Positions 1 to 7,509 of a stretch of 33,072 nucleotides of DNA are shown in pieces. This DNA comes from an uncultured Acidimicrobiaceae bacterium (GTDB lineage Bacteria; Actinomycetota; Acidimicrobiia; Spongiisociales; UBA5794). How positions within the stretch are numbered: the first letter of the stretch is position 1; each line of letters starts with the position of its first letter. Location: assembly GCA_947259365.1 (NCBI GenBank), contig CAMYMC010000045.1, positions 1 to 33,072 on the forward strand. The letters run 5' to 3'. Under the pieces are notes generated by a model. It was not told the origin of the DNA, ran no database searches, and was given only the letters and a program-made list of their open reading frames with translations. A program made the position numbers and the translations under genes.

Positions 1-591
1 GTGACCTGGATCACGGGAGTCGAGTGGCTCGAGCGCCGTGGCTCGGTGGGCAGGCCGATCTCAGGCGAGATGAAGGTCCTCGGCGACGACGGCGAGGAGC
101 TGCCGGCCGATGAGATCGGTGAGATCTACATGCGCGCCGACGACGGGCCCGGCTCCACCTACCGGTACATCGGTGCCGAGCCGAAACGAATCGGCGAGTG
201 GGAGAGCCTCGGCGACATGGGCTGGATCGACACAGACGGCTACGTCTACCTCGCCGATCGCCGCCTCGATCTCATCCTGCGGGCCGGAGCCAACGTGTAC
301 CCGGCCGAAGTCGAGGCCGCCCTCGACGCCCACGCCTCGGTCCGCTCCTGTGCCGTCATCGGTTTGCCCGACGACGACCTCGGCCAGCGCGTGCATGCGA
401 TCGTCGATGCGCCGGGAGGCGCGGACGAGGGCGACCTGCGCCGGCACATGGCCGGGTACCTCGCCGCGTACAAGTGCCCGCAGACGTACGAGTTCGTCGC
501 CGAGCCGCTCCGCGACGACGCCGGCAAGGTCCGCCGCTCCCAGCTCGCCGAAGAGCGGAACCGGCCGCCGGCTACTTCGGCCCCATCCTGA
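1..591 (+). CDS. Acyl-CoA synthetase (AMP-forming), C-terminal part
   Basis: This is the 3' end of an acyl-adenylate-forming CoA ligase. The reading frame is open at base 1, so the N-terminal ATP-binding core lies outside the window. The visible 196 residues include the hinge region GDMGWIDTDGYVYLADRR (about residues 71-88), the A8-type segment ILRAGANVYPAEVE, and the C-terminal lid. The lid ends in DDAGKVRRSQL, whose Lys is the usual adenylation lysine. Family members activate a fatty, bile or steroid side-chain acid with ATP and CoA. The substrate cannot be read from this fragment. Its last 20 bases overlap the end of the convergent HSD10-like dehydrogenase, a pairing that would suit acyl-CoA catabolism. 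The call is firm at family level. Confidence 0.9.
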   Translation: MTWITGVEWLERRGSVGRPISGEMKVLGDDGEELPADEIGEIYMRADDGPGSTYRYIGAEPKRIGEWESLGDMGWIDTDGYVYLADRRLDLILRAGANVYPAEVEAALDAHASVRSCAVIGLPDDDLGQRVHAIVDAPGGADEGDLRRHMAGYLAAYKCPQTYEFVAEPLRDDAGKVRRSQLAEERNRPPATSAPS

Positions 592-1333
592 TCCCGCCGT
601 CCATGCGGATCGTCTCGGCGTTCAGGTAGCTGTTGGTGACGAGATGGTGGGCCAGCTCGGCGTACTCCTCGGGATGGCCCAGGCGCCGGGGATGGAGGAC
701 CTGCCCACCGAGGGAGGACTTGAACTCGTCGCTGAGACCGGCGAGAAGCGGTGTGTCGATGATGCCGGGGGCGATCGTGTTGACCCGTATCCCCCGCGAG
801 GCGAGGTCGCGGGCGATCGGCAGCGTCATCCCGACGACGGCCGCTTTCGATGCCGAATATGCGGCCTGACCGATCTGGCCGTCGAAGGCGGCAACCGACG
901 CCGTGTTGACGATGGCTCCGCGCTCGTCGTGCTCCAGGGGCTCGGTCTTGACCATCTCCGCCGCGGCGAGCCGGATGCAGTTGAACGTGCCGACGAGGTT
1001 GATGCCGACCACGGTCTCGAAGTGACCCAGGTCGTGAGGGGAACCGTCGCGGTTGACGATTCGCTGCGGAGGCCCGATGCCGGCGCAGTTGATCAGCACC
1101 CGCAGCGGGCCCATCTCGGTTGCGGCGTCGACTGCAGCCGCCACCTCGTCGGCCACCGTCACGTCGGCGTGGACGAAGGCGCCCCCGACCTCGGCGGCCA
1201 CCGTCTCGCCGGGCTCGTCCTGGATGTCGGCGACGACGACGCCCATGCCGGCGGCGGCGAGCCTCCTCGCGGTGGCGGCCCCGAGCCCCGAGGCCCCCCC
1301 GGAGACGACTGCTGCCGCTCCTGAGATGTCCAT
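572..1333 (-). CDS. SDR-family 3-hydroxyacyl-CoA dehydrogenase (HSD10/HSD17B10-like)
   Basis: This is a 253-residue short-chain dehydrogenase/reductase. The nucleotide-binding loop SGGASGLG is at residues 11-18, followed by NCAG and the catalytic YSASK. The stretch [20 protein letters not shown] and the following [17 protein letters not shown] closely match human HSD17B10 as I remember it. That enzyme oxidises short branched 3-hydroxyacyl-CoAs such as 2-methyl-3-hydroxybutyryl-CoA with NAD+. The ATG at 1333 is preferred because GGAGAGGAG lies just upstream; an in-frame start 18 bases earlier lacks a site. A -10-like TAGCCT at 1363-1368 and a hairpin behind nuoB suggest its own transcript. It converges on and overlaps the acyl-CoA synthetase by 20 bases. 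A role in isoleucine or fatty/steroid acyl-CoA oxidation is inferred. Confidence 0.9.
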   Translation of the reverse strand: MDISGAAAVVSGGASGLGAATARRLAAAGMGVVVADIQDEPGETVAAEVGGAFVHADVTVADEVAAAVDAATEMGPLRVLINCAGIGPPQRIVNRDGSPHDLGHFETVVGINLVGTFNCIRLAAAEMVKTEPLEHDERGAIVNTASVAAFDGQIGQAAYSASKAAVVGMTLPIARDLASRGIRVNTIAPGIIDTPLLAGLSDEFKSSLGGQVLHPRRLGHPEEYAELAHHLVTNSYLNAETIRMDGGIRMGPK

Positions 1334-1362
1334 CTGCGCTCCTCTCCCCACTCGGCCACCCG

Positions 1363-1368
1363 AGGCTA
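1363..1368 (-). promoter_or_regulatory. Candidate -10 box for the HSD10-like gene
   Basis: On the minus strand TAGCCT lies 29 nt upstream of the dehydrogenase ATG and downstream of the hairpin that follows nuoB. It would give a short leader containing the GGAGAGGAG ribosome site. No clear -35 box was recognised, so support is weak. Confidence 0.35.
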
Positions 1369-1380
1369 CCCCCGCGGCAG

Positions 1381-1412
1381 CCGGCGGCGTCGGAACCGAC
1401 CTGCGCCGCCGG
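1381..1412 (-). terminator. GC-rich hairpin after nuoB
   Basis: A 9-bp perfect stem (CCGGCGGCG at 1381-1389 with CGCCGCCGG at 1404-1412) encloses a 14-nt loop that contains a further TCGG/CCGA pairing. It starts three bases after the nuoB stop codon. There is no T-tract, which is common in high-GC actinobacteria. It probably separates the nuoB transcript from the dehydrogenase downstream. Confidence 0.5.
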
Positions 1413-1415
1413 TGC

Positions 1416-1916
1416 TCAGCCGAAGGGGCCGACGCCGGAGAGGCGATCGTGGAGCGTCTCGGCGTCCATGATCATGTCGTGGAGCGTGAGGATGCCGTGG
1501 AGCAGCGACTGTGGTCCCGGGGGGCATCCGGGCACGTAGATGTCGATGGGAACCACCTCGTCTGCGCCCTGGACGATGGCGTAGTTGTTGAACATGCCCC
1601 CGCTCGAGGCGCACGCCCCCATGGCGATGACCCATTTCGGCTCGGCCATCTGGTCGTACAGCTGGCGAAGCACGGGCGCCATCTTCTGGCTGAGCCGGCC
1701 GGCGACGATCATGAGGTCCGACTGGCGGGGCGAGCCGCGGATCGCCAGCATGCCGAAGCGGTCGAGATCGTTGTGCGAAGCCCCTGTCGCCATCCACTCG
1801 AGGGAGCAGCAAGCGAGCCCGAAGATGAGGGGGAACATCGACCGGGTACGCGCCCAGCGGACGGCCCTGTCGAGCGTCGTCGTGATGACGCCGGGCGGTC
1901 CGGTGGGCTCGGTCAT
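1416..1916 (-). CDS. nuoB: NuoB-type [4Fe-4S] subunit, isolated from other nuo genes
   Basis: This 166-residue protein matches complex I subunit B (NuoB/PSST), which carries cluster N2 that hands electrons to quinone. The four ligand cysteines are visible: tandem Cys36-Cys37 in [14 protein letters not shown], Cys102 in MGACASSGG, and Cys131 in [28 protein letters not shown] and [12 protein letters not shown] are typical of actinobacterial NuoB. I chose ATG 1916 because GAGGGG sits 7 nt upstream; a GTG at 1967 has no site. It follows the NQR2/RnfD-like gene by 78 bases, and no nuoA, nuoC or nuoD is nearby. It may be an additional copy serving a different membrane partner; that role is inferred. 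Family assignment is very secure. Confidence 0.92.
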   Translation of the reverse strand: MTEPTGPPGVITTTLDRAVRWARTRSMFPLIFGLACCSLEWMATGASHNDLDRFGMLAIRGSPRQSDLMIVAGRLSQKMAPVLRQLYDQMAEPKWVIAMGACASSGGMFNNYAIVQGADEVVPIDIYVPGCPPGPQSLLHGILTLHDMIMDAETLHDRLSGVGPFG

Positions 1917-1994
1917 CGCTATCCCCTCGCCACCGCTCGCGGCGGCAGCCTCCGTAGTGTCCGACACCGCGCGAGTCGCGTCAACGGCGAGCGC

Positions 1995-3581
1995 TCACGT
2001 CTCCATAGGCTCAACCAGCACGATGAGCCATCTGTCCTCGGCAGCCCTCTCCATGGAGAACCTCAGGGCGAACGGCGCGACCCTTCGACTCGTTTCGCCG
2101 CCGTCCGCAGCCCGCGTGACCTCCTCGACGGTGCCCGTCGCTTCGAGCGCGGGAGCCGGGCCCCCCTGGTCGCCGTAGGGCCAGGCGACCATGAGGTGCA
2201 GGGTCTCGAACGTGTACGACGACACGGTCGTCTGCCCCGAGGCGGCCGCGTGGTCGAAGCGGTCCGCCATCTCGGCGAGACGGCTCCCTGAGTCTGCGGC
2301 AGCAAGGAGCGCGCGATCGTGGCGGGTCATCGCATGAGCTTCCGCAGCCAGGTCCAGCGCGAGCGCCTCGGCGAGCACCTGCCCTCCGGGACCGGCGAGG
2401 GTCTCGTCGAGCTCGCGGACGATGGGTGCGAACGTGATCTGGGGTAACGCGGCCACGTCGACCGTTACCCCGTCCGGGATCGCCGGAACCACGCGTAGCG
2501 AAGGCGGTTCGCGGGCGGGTGTACCCGCGGCAACGACCCCGGCGCCAAGCACCGCGACGGCTCCGGCCAGCGCCGCTCCCCTCAGGAGGACGGGCCATGG
2601 CCCCGTCCGGTCACGTGGCACCATCCGGTGGGAGAAGACGCGGGCACGGTTCCCCGCCGCGTCCGGCTCCGGCACCAGCCTGTCGAAGAGCGGTCGCAAC
2701 CCGGTGAGCACGACGAGACCAGCGAGCAGCGCGACCTTGGCGCCGAACTCCGTCCCCTGCGGAGCCATCAGCAGCGTGCTGGCGAGAGCCACGGCGACAC
2801 CGAACGCGATCCGGGCCCCGCGGCCCGACGGCACCGTCTTCGGATCGGTGATCATGAAGAACAGGAACACCAGGACCTCGGGTGAGGTGAGGACCACCCA
2901 CCAGAAGTGGGTTCCGCACACCGGCTGGAGCGACCATCGGGCGGTGATGCAGTGCCCTGACGCGGCCAGCAGCCCGGTCGCGCCGACGAGGGTGACCCAG
3001 AACGCCGCTGCCATCGGTAGTAGGCGGAGGCGGGCGGTGATGAGCGCGCCCCCGAGGAGGATCACCGAGTAAGCAGCCACCATGCCCCAGCCGATCGGCG
3101 CCCACCAGAAGTCGAGCGGCTCCACCCGGCCGCTGCCGAGGACCACGAAGGCAACGACGAGCCCTAGGTTCGAAGGGTTGAACAGGTGCGAGCCGCGGTA
3201 GCGGATGACGTACTTCGACACCAGCGACCCGCCGGCGACGAGCGCGAACAAATGCCAGTGTCGAGCGCTCAGATAGTCGCCGTGCTCGGTACCAAGCACC
3301 CGGAAGATCAACGCGACGCCGCTTCCCGTCAGGATCGCGCTCGCCGGCCAGACGAGCGCCTTGGTCCGGGCGAACGTCCAGCCCAGCTCGATGACGGCAC
3401 AGGTGGTGATCGCGGCGACGATCTGGATCACCGACACGTCGAAGGAGAGCGCCACCTGCCCGAGAACGTGGATCGAGATGATGACTGCAGCCAGATGGAG
3501 ACGCGGATCGTGCAGCGTGGGGAAGACAACCGGGTAGCTGCGTCCGCCGATCCGGAGCGTCGGCGTGGCGGCGACCGTCAT
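1995..3581 (-). CDS. NQR2/RnfD-like polytopic membrane protein with C-terminal soluble domain
   Basis: This 528-residue protein has roughly nine or ten membrane segments over residues 25-353, then a soluble domain of about 175 residues. The motifs SKYVIRYRGSHLFNPSN (122-138) and MITDPKTVPSGR (243-254) are those of the NqrB/RnfD superfamily, which also includes stand-alone homologues in some actinobacterial secondary-metabolite clusters. The SGAT-type covalent FMN attachment motif of true NqrB/RnfD was not found, so flavin binding is doubtful. The start is the ATG at 3581, with a weak GGCGGGG ahead; an upstream in-frame GTG (3668) would add a charged, non-membrane leader. The next gene on the same strand is nuoB, suggesting that the two form an electron-transfer pair. 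The function of the C-terminal domain is unknown. Confidence 0.8.
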   Translation of the reverse strand: MTVAATPTLRIGGRSYPVVFPTLHDPRLHLAAVIISIHVLGQVALSFDVSVIQIVAAITTCAVIELGWTFARTKALVWPASAILTGSGVALIFRVLGTEHGDYLSARHWHLFALVAGGSLVSKYVIRYRGSHLFNPSNLGLVVAFVVLGSGRVEPLDFWWAPIGWGMVAAYSVILLGGALITARLRLLPMAAAFWVTLVGATGLLAASGHCITARWSLQPVCGTHFWWVVLTSPEVLVFLFFMITDPKTVPSGRGARIAFGVAVALASTLLMAPQGTEFGAKVALLAGLVVLTGLRPLFDRLVPEPDAAGNRARVFSHRMVPRDRTGPWPVLLRGAALAGAVAVLGAGVVAAGTPAREPPSLRVVPAIPDGVTVDVAALPQITFAPIVRELDETLAGPGGQVLAEALALDLAAEAHAMTRHDRALLAAADSGSRLAEMADRFDHAAASGQTTVSSYTFETLHLMVAWPYGDQGGPAPALEATGTVEEVTRAADGGETSRRVAPFALRFSMERAAEDRWLIVLVEPMET

Positions 3582-3742
3582 CGCCCCGCCGGACACGATC
3601 CGGTGAGCCGGGGCTCGGCAAGTCCGGCTCCGGTCGAGCTCACGTCGCACCGGTAGACGCCGCACCACGCGGCGAAGGACGAGATCCCCTCTCCCACAGC
3701 GCGCTCCCGCCCCTCGGGTGGGCAGGACTCTATCGGGGGCCG

Positions 3743-3765
3743 CGCGTCGAGGCGGCAGCGACGCG
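3743..3765 (-). terminator. Possible terminator hairpin after the YgeW-like gene
   Basis: CGCGTCG (3743-3749) pairs with CGACGCG (3759-3765) across a 9-nt loop, six bases beyond the stop codon of the minus-strand carbamoyltransferase. There is no T-tract and the stem is short, so this is tentative. Confidence 0.3.
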
Positions 3766-3770
3766 ACGCC

Positions 3771-4745
3771 TCACATCGTGAGTGCCATGACCGCCTTCTG
3801 GACGTGGAGCCGGTTCTCCGCCTCGTCGAACACCCGGCTGTGGGGACCGTCGATGACGCCGTCGGTGACCTCGACGTTGCGGTCCGCCGGGAGCGGGTGC
3901 ATGTAGATCGTGTCCTCGTCGGCAAGTGCGATCCGGCGCTCATCGGTGATCCAGTCCTCGTATTGCTCGGAGATCTTCGCCGACTCGTCGTGGTCGGTCG
4001 TCGTCAGCATGCAGCCCCAGCTCTTGGCGTAGACGACGTCGGCCCCCCGCATGCCCTCGTCGAAGTCCTCGACGATCTCGAAGGAGCCGTGGTGCGCCCT
4101 GGCGTTCTCGGCAGCCCGGTCGACGATCTCAGGGATGAGCTTGAACTCGGGGGGACGGGTGAGCCGGACGTTGGCTCCGTAGCGGGTGAGCAGCAGGATG
4201 AGGCTCTGCGGGACGCTGAGCGGCTTCTGGTACGAGGCGGCGTACGCATAGCTCACATTGACCGTGAGGCCCTTGGGATCGCCCTTGTGCTCGACGATCG
4301 TCAGCAGGTCGGCGAGCGCCTGGAACGGGTGGTAATGGTCACACTGCATGTTGAGGACCGGCACCCGGCTCGCCGCGGCGACGGCCCGGATGTAGTCGTT
4401 GCCGATGCCCCAGTCGACCTGGCGGATGGCGATCCCGTCGTTGTAGCGACCGAGGATCTCGCCGATCTCCTTCCACGTGTCGCCGTGGCCGATCTGGGTG
4501 GTCGTCGAGTCCATGAACTGGGCGTGACCGCCGAGCTGGGCCATCCCGGCCTCGAAGCTGGCCCGGGTGCGCGTCGAGGAGAAGAAGAAGAGCATGGCGA
4601 GGACCTTGTCGCGCAGGTAGGCGTGGGGCTCGCCGACGGCCCGTTTCCGCTTCAGATCGAGCGCCACGTCGAGGATGGTGTCGATCTCGTCGCGGGTCCA
4701 CTCCTGGGTCGTGATCATGTCACGGCCGCGCAGGTAGCTCTGCAT
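3771..4745 (-). CDS. ygeW: YgeW-like (knotted) carbamoyltransferase
   Basis: This is a 324-residue aspartate/ornithine carbamoyltransferase-fold enzyme. The carbamoyl-phosphate loop SSTRTR is at 56-61 and HPFQ at 139-142. SYQKPLSVPQ (171-180), matching the knot segment of E. coli YgeW, is followed by YAKSW. HPLPADRNVEV (283 on) replaces the HCLP of ornithine enzymes and recalls acetylornithine carbamoyltransferase. YgeW belongs to the SDMH/purine gene set and is thought to work in the carbamoyl-phosphate-producing direction. The start ATG has AAGGAG 6 nt upstream. It lies 23 bases after the GntR gene on the same strand, so the two are probably co-transcribed. Carbamate kinase is encoded in the divergent operon. 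The amino substrate is unknown; an ureido-amino acid is inferred. An acetylornithine carbamoyltransferase is the main alternative, but no arginine genes are nearby. Confidence 0.78.
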   Translation of the reverse strand: MQSYLRGRDMITTQEWTRDEIDTILDVALDLKRKRAVGEPHAYLRDKVLAMLFFFSSTRTRASFEAGMAQLGGHAQFMDSTTTQIGHGDTWKEIGEILGRYNDGIAIRQVDWGIGNDYIRAVAAASRVPVLNMQCDHYHPFQALADLLTIVEHKGDPKGLTVNVSYAYAASYQKPLSVPQSLILLLTRYGANVRLTRPPEFKLIPEIVDRAAENARAHHGSFEIVEDFDEGMRGADVVYAKSWGCMLTTTDHDESAKISEQYEDWITDERRIALADEDTIYMHPLPADRNVEVTDGVIDGPHSRVFDEAENRLHVQKAVMALTM

Positions 4746-4768
4746 CGTTGCTCCTTCGGGTCACGTCA

Positions 4769-5521
4769 TCACAGGGCCGCCTTCCGCCTGATGAGGCGGA
4801 GGCGTAGGAGGTCGTCGCGGAAGTACGACGTGGCGGCGACAACCGGCTCGTTGTCGGCGTCGTAGCCGATCTCCTCGAAGCTGATCGCCGCGGTGCCGGC
4901 GGCCACGCCCAGTTTGAAGGCGACGTCGCCGTCGAGGGCGAGCGGCACGATCTCGGAGACGTAGTAGGCGAGCCTGCGCTCACCTCCGGCCTCGAGCAGC
5001 GCGTAGACGGGCTGGGCGGGGTCGACGTCGCCGCCGGCGACATAGCCGGCGGGTATTTGGTTCACCGTCAACACGACGGGGGTGTCGTTCTCACGAAAGA
5101 GCTTCTCGACGACGATGACCGCGTCGCCCTCGTCGATTCCGAGATCGGCGGCGAGGCGGGCGTCGGCCACCGTCTCCTCGTGACCGAGGACGTCGACCGA
5201 GGGCAAATAGCCGTGGTCGCGCAAGACCTCTTCGTACGACCAGATCTCCTCGAGCCGGGACTTGATCTGCAACCCGGGCCGGTTGACGAACGTACCGGCG
5301 CCCTGCCTCCTCACGATGGCGCCCTCGTGCTCGAGACGGCTCAGCGCATCGCGAATCGTCGTCCGGCTCACCCCGAGATCCGCGGCGAGGTCGGTCTCCG
5401 ACGGGATCCGGCCGTCCTCGAAGCCGTCCCCGAGGATCCGCTCTTTGAGGTGCGCCGTGACCTGGTCGGTGAGCGACGGGTTGCGGGTGATCAACGTTTC
5501 GCTGGCCTCCTCGTTCGTCAT
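4769..5521 (-). CDS. GntR/HutC-family transcriptional regulator with UTRA domain
   Basis: This regulator has about 250 residues. The N-terminal winged helix covers about residues 15-75, with IPSETDLAADLGVSRTTIRD and the wing GAIVRRQGAGTFV. A C-terminal UTRA effector-binding domain (about 85-245) follows. HutC-type members are usually ligand-relieved repressors. It sits between, and is divergent from, two operons encoding carbamoyltransferases, so it probably senses a pathway intermediate. I report the ATG at 5521. However, the promoter seen just upstream (TTGAAT at 5545-5550, TACAAT at 5522-5527) would start transcription inside this ORF. The TTG at 5494, preceded by GAGGAGG, may therefore be the true start. 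The effector cannot be read from the sequence. Confidence 0.9.
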   Translation of the reverse strand: MTNEEASETLITRNPSLTDQVTAHLKERILGDGFEDGRIPSETDLAADLGVSRTTIRDALSRLEHEGAIVRRQGAGTFVNRPGLQIKSRLEEIWSYEEVLRDHGYLPSVDVLGHEETVADARLAADLGIDEGDAVIVVEKLFRENDTPVVLTVNQIPAGYVAGGDVDPAQPVYALLEAGGERRLAYYVSEIVPLALDGDVAFKLGVAAGTAAISFEEIGYDADNEPVVAATSYFRDDLLRLRLIRRKAAL

Positions 5522-5550
5522 ATTGTATGGTTGCCATACCAATCATTCAA
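5522..5550 (-). promoter_or_regulatory. gntR promoter with an embedded palindromic operator
   Basis: On the minus strand TTGAAT (5545-5550), a 17-nt spacer and TACAAT (5522-5527) form a good sigma70-type promoter. The palindrome GTATGG-TTG-CCATAC (5525-5539) occupies most of the spacer and reaches into the -10 box. This is the geometry expected for direct repression, most simply autorepression by the GntR protein. The palindrome is also 75 bases upstream of the plus-strand carbamoyltransferase gene and could control both directions. No equally clear plus-strand promoter was identified. Confidence 0.65.
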
Positions 5551-5613
5551 GACGGAGGCCGCGGCGGTTGGAACCGGTGCCGTGCCTCCCCGAGACGCAC
5601 GCCGGGAGGCACC

Positions 5614-6564
5614 ATGCGCAGCTTTGCCGGCAGGGACATCCTGTCGCTCAAGGAGTTCGAGCGGAACGAGTTCCACCACGTCTTCGAGATCGCCGACCGG
5701 CTCGAGCCCATCGCCAGGGAGCGACGCAACACCGATCTCCTCGCCCACAAGACCCTCGTCACCGCGTTCTACCAGCCGTCGACCCGGACGAGGCTCGCCC
5801 ACGAGGCGGCGATGCACCGCCTCGGCGGCCACGTGACCGGGTTCTCCGACGCCAAGATGACGAGGGCCGGCGACTTCTACCAGGAGTCGATCAAGGACAC
5901 CGTCCACATGCTCGAGTACTACGGCGACGTCATCGTCATGCGCCACTATCAGCAGGGCGCTCCCCGCGAGGCCGCAGAGTGGGCGAGCATCCCGATCATC
6001 AACGCCGGCGACGGATGGGGTGAGCACCCCACTCAGGTCCTCACCGACCTCTACACCGTTCAGCGGGAGATGGGCTCGGTCGACGGCAAGACGTTCGTCT
6101 GCATCGGCGATCATCGGATGCGCACGATGCACTCCATCGGCTACGCCCTTTCCCAGTTCGACGCCGAGATGATCATCCTCGCCCCCGAGGACATGTCCCC
6201 GACCAAGGAGTTCCTCGCCGAGCTCGACGACAAAGGCACGACGTGGCGGATCGCCGACCACATCGATGACGTCATCGCCGACGCCGACGTCATCTACATG
6301 GAGCCGGTGGTCCAGCCCGACTACACCCAGTCCCGCCAGGAGAAACAGGACCAGTACGGGCTCACCCCGGCGAACTATCAGATCACCCGGGAGGTCATGT
6401 CGCGGGCAAAGACCGACTCCATCGTCCTCCACTCGCTCCCCCGGATGGACGAGCTGCTGGTCGAGGTCGACAACACCCGCCACGCCCGGTATTGGCAGGA
6501 GGCCTACAACGGCGTCGTCATGCGGATGGCACTGCTGGCCCTCGTGCTCGGAGCGATGGAGTAG
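5614..6564 (+). CDS. Aspartate-carbamoyltransferase-like enzyme with altered substrate pocket
   Basis: This 316-residue protein is clearly related to the PyrB catalytic chain. PSTRTR is at 55-60, MRH at 109-111, HPTQ at 138-141, GDHRMRT at 165-171 and HSLPRMDE at 273-280. In a by-eye alignment to E. coli PyrB, the carbamoyl-phosphate residues are kept. The 80s-loop Ser and Lys are lost (MTRAGDFYQES, 82-92). The aspartate-binding Arg229/Gln231 positions fall on Pro231 and Val233 of MEPVVQPD. L-aspartate may therefore not be the substrate. The ATG at 5614 has GGGAGG 5 nt upstream. It is followed three bases later by carbamate kinase and then by two PLP enzymes, a catabolic rather than pyrimidine-synthesis setting. 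I infer phosphorolysis of an ureido compound to carbamoyl phosphate. Ordinary PyrB function remains possible. Confidence 0.8.
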   Translation: MRSFAGRDILSLKEFERNEFHHVFEIADRLEPIARERRNTDLLAHKTLVTAFYQPSTRTRLAHEAAMHRLGGHVTGFSDAKMTRAGDFYQESIKDTVHMLEYYGDVIVMRHYQQGAPREAAEWASIPIINAGDGWGEHPTQVLTDLYTVQREMGSVDGKTFVCIGDHRMRTMHSIGYALSQFDAEMIILAPEDMSPTKEFLAELDDKGTTWRIADHIDDVIADADVIYMEPVVQPDYTQSRQEKQDQYGLTPANYQITREVMSRAKTDSIVLHSLPRMDELLVEVDNTRHARYWQEAYNGVVMRMALLALVLGAME

Positions 6565-6567
6565 GGA

Positions 6568-7509
6568 ATGCCCCGCGCCGTCGTCGCCATCGGTGGCAAC
6601 TCGCTCATCCCCGACGCCGACCACAGGTCGGTCCAGGATCAGTACGCCGCAGCCGGCGAGACCGACCACCACATCGCGGCGCTCGTCGAGGAGGGCTGGG
6701 ACGTGGCGATCACCCACGGCAACGGCCCCCAGATCGGGTTCATCCTGCGCCGCTCCGAGCTGGCGCGCTCCGAGCTCCACGAGGTGCCGCTCGACGTGTG
6801 CGGTGCCGACACCCAGGGAGCGATCGGCTACATGCTCCAGCAGAACCTCATCAACGACTTCCGGGCGATGGGCATCGACAAGCAGGTGGTCACGGTCGTC
6901 ACCCAGGTCGAGGTCGATCGCGACGACTCCGCGTTCGCCAAGCCGTCGAAGCCGATCGGGTCGTTCCTCGACGAGGCCGAGGCGGGGCGCCGGCGGGACG
7001 AGGAGGGGTGGGACGTGGTCGAGGACGCGGGTCGCGGCTGGCGTCGGGTCGTGGCATCGCCCGAGCCGAAGCGGATCGTCGAGATCGACGTCGTCCGCAG
7101 GCTGCTCGATGCCGGCGTCGTCGTCATCACCGTCGGCGGCGGCGGCATTCCCGTCGTAGCCGACGCAGACGGCAACCTCCACGGGGTGCCCGCCGTCATC
7201 GACAAGGACCACGCCTCGGCGCTGCTCGCCATCGAGATCGGCGCCGACCTCATCCTCATCTCCACTGCGGTGGAGAAGGTCGCGCTGCGGTTCGGGAGGC
7301 CCGACCAGGAGTGGGTCGACCGGCTGACGGTCGGCGAGGTGAAGGGGTACCTCGCCGACGGGGGGCACTTCGCCGAGGGCTCGATGGCCCCGAAGATGCG
7401 GGCGGTCGTGCGCTTTCTCGAGGCCGGGGGCACGGAGGCGCTCATCACGAACCCGGAGAACCTCGAGCGGGCGATCGCAGGAGAGACCGGCACGAGGATC
7501 GTGCCTTGA
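6568..7509 (+). CDS. arcC: Carbamate kinase
   Basis: This is a 313-residue amino-acid-kinase-fold protein of normal length for carbamate kinase. It shows AIGGNSLIP near the N-terminus, THGNGPQIG, a GADTQGAIGYMLQQ helix, TVGGGGIPVV, and VIDKDHASALLA towards the C-terminus. The enzyme converts carbamoyl phosphate plus ADP to ATP, ammonia and CO2, and is the energy-yielding last step of ureide or arginine catabolism. It begins three bases after the carbamoyltransferase stop, and its own stop overlaps the TTG start of the next gene, so translation is probably coupled. In E. coli the SDMH cluster carries the paralogue YqeA, so its presence here supports a catabolic role for the neighbouring carbamoyltransferases. 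Confidence 0.93.
   Translation: MPRAVVAIGGNSLIPDADHRSVQDQYAAAGETDHHIAALVEEGWDVAITHGNGPQIGFILRRSELARSELHEVPLDVCGADTQGAIGYMLQQNLINDFRAMGIDKQVVTVVTQVEVDRDDSAFAKPSKPIGSFLDEAEAGRRRDEEGWDVVEDAGRGWRRVVASPEPKRIVEIDVVRRLLDAGVVVITVGGGGIPVVADADGNLHGVPAVIDKDHASALLAIEIGADLILISTAVEKVALRFGRPDQEWVDRLTVGEVKGYLADGGHFAEGSMAPKMRAVVRFLEAGGTEALITNPENLERAIAGETGTRIVP

Noticed and set aside
1995..3581. Subunit of a complete Rnf or Nqr complex
   Set aside because: No other rnf or nqr genes are present and no SGAT flavinylation motif was seen.
5614..6564. Housekeeping pyrB for pyrimidine synthesis
   Set aside because: The neighbours are carbamate kinase and PLP enzymes, not pyrC, carA or carB, and the aspartate-binding residues appear changed. 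This was not excluded completely.
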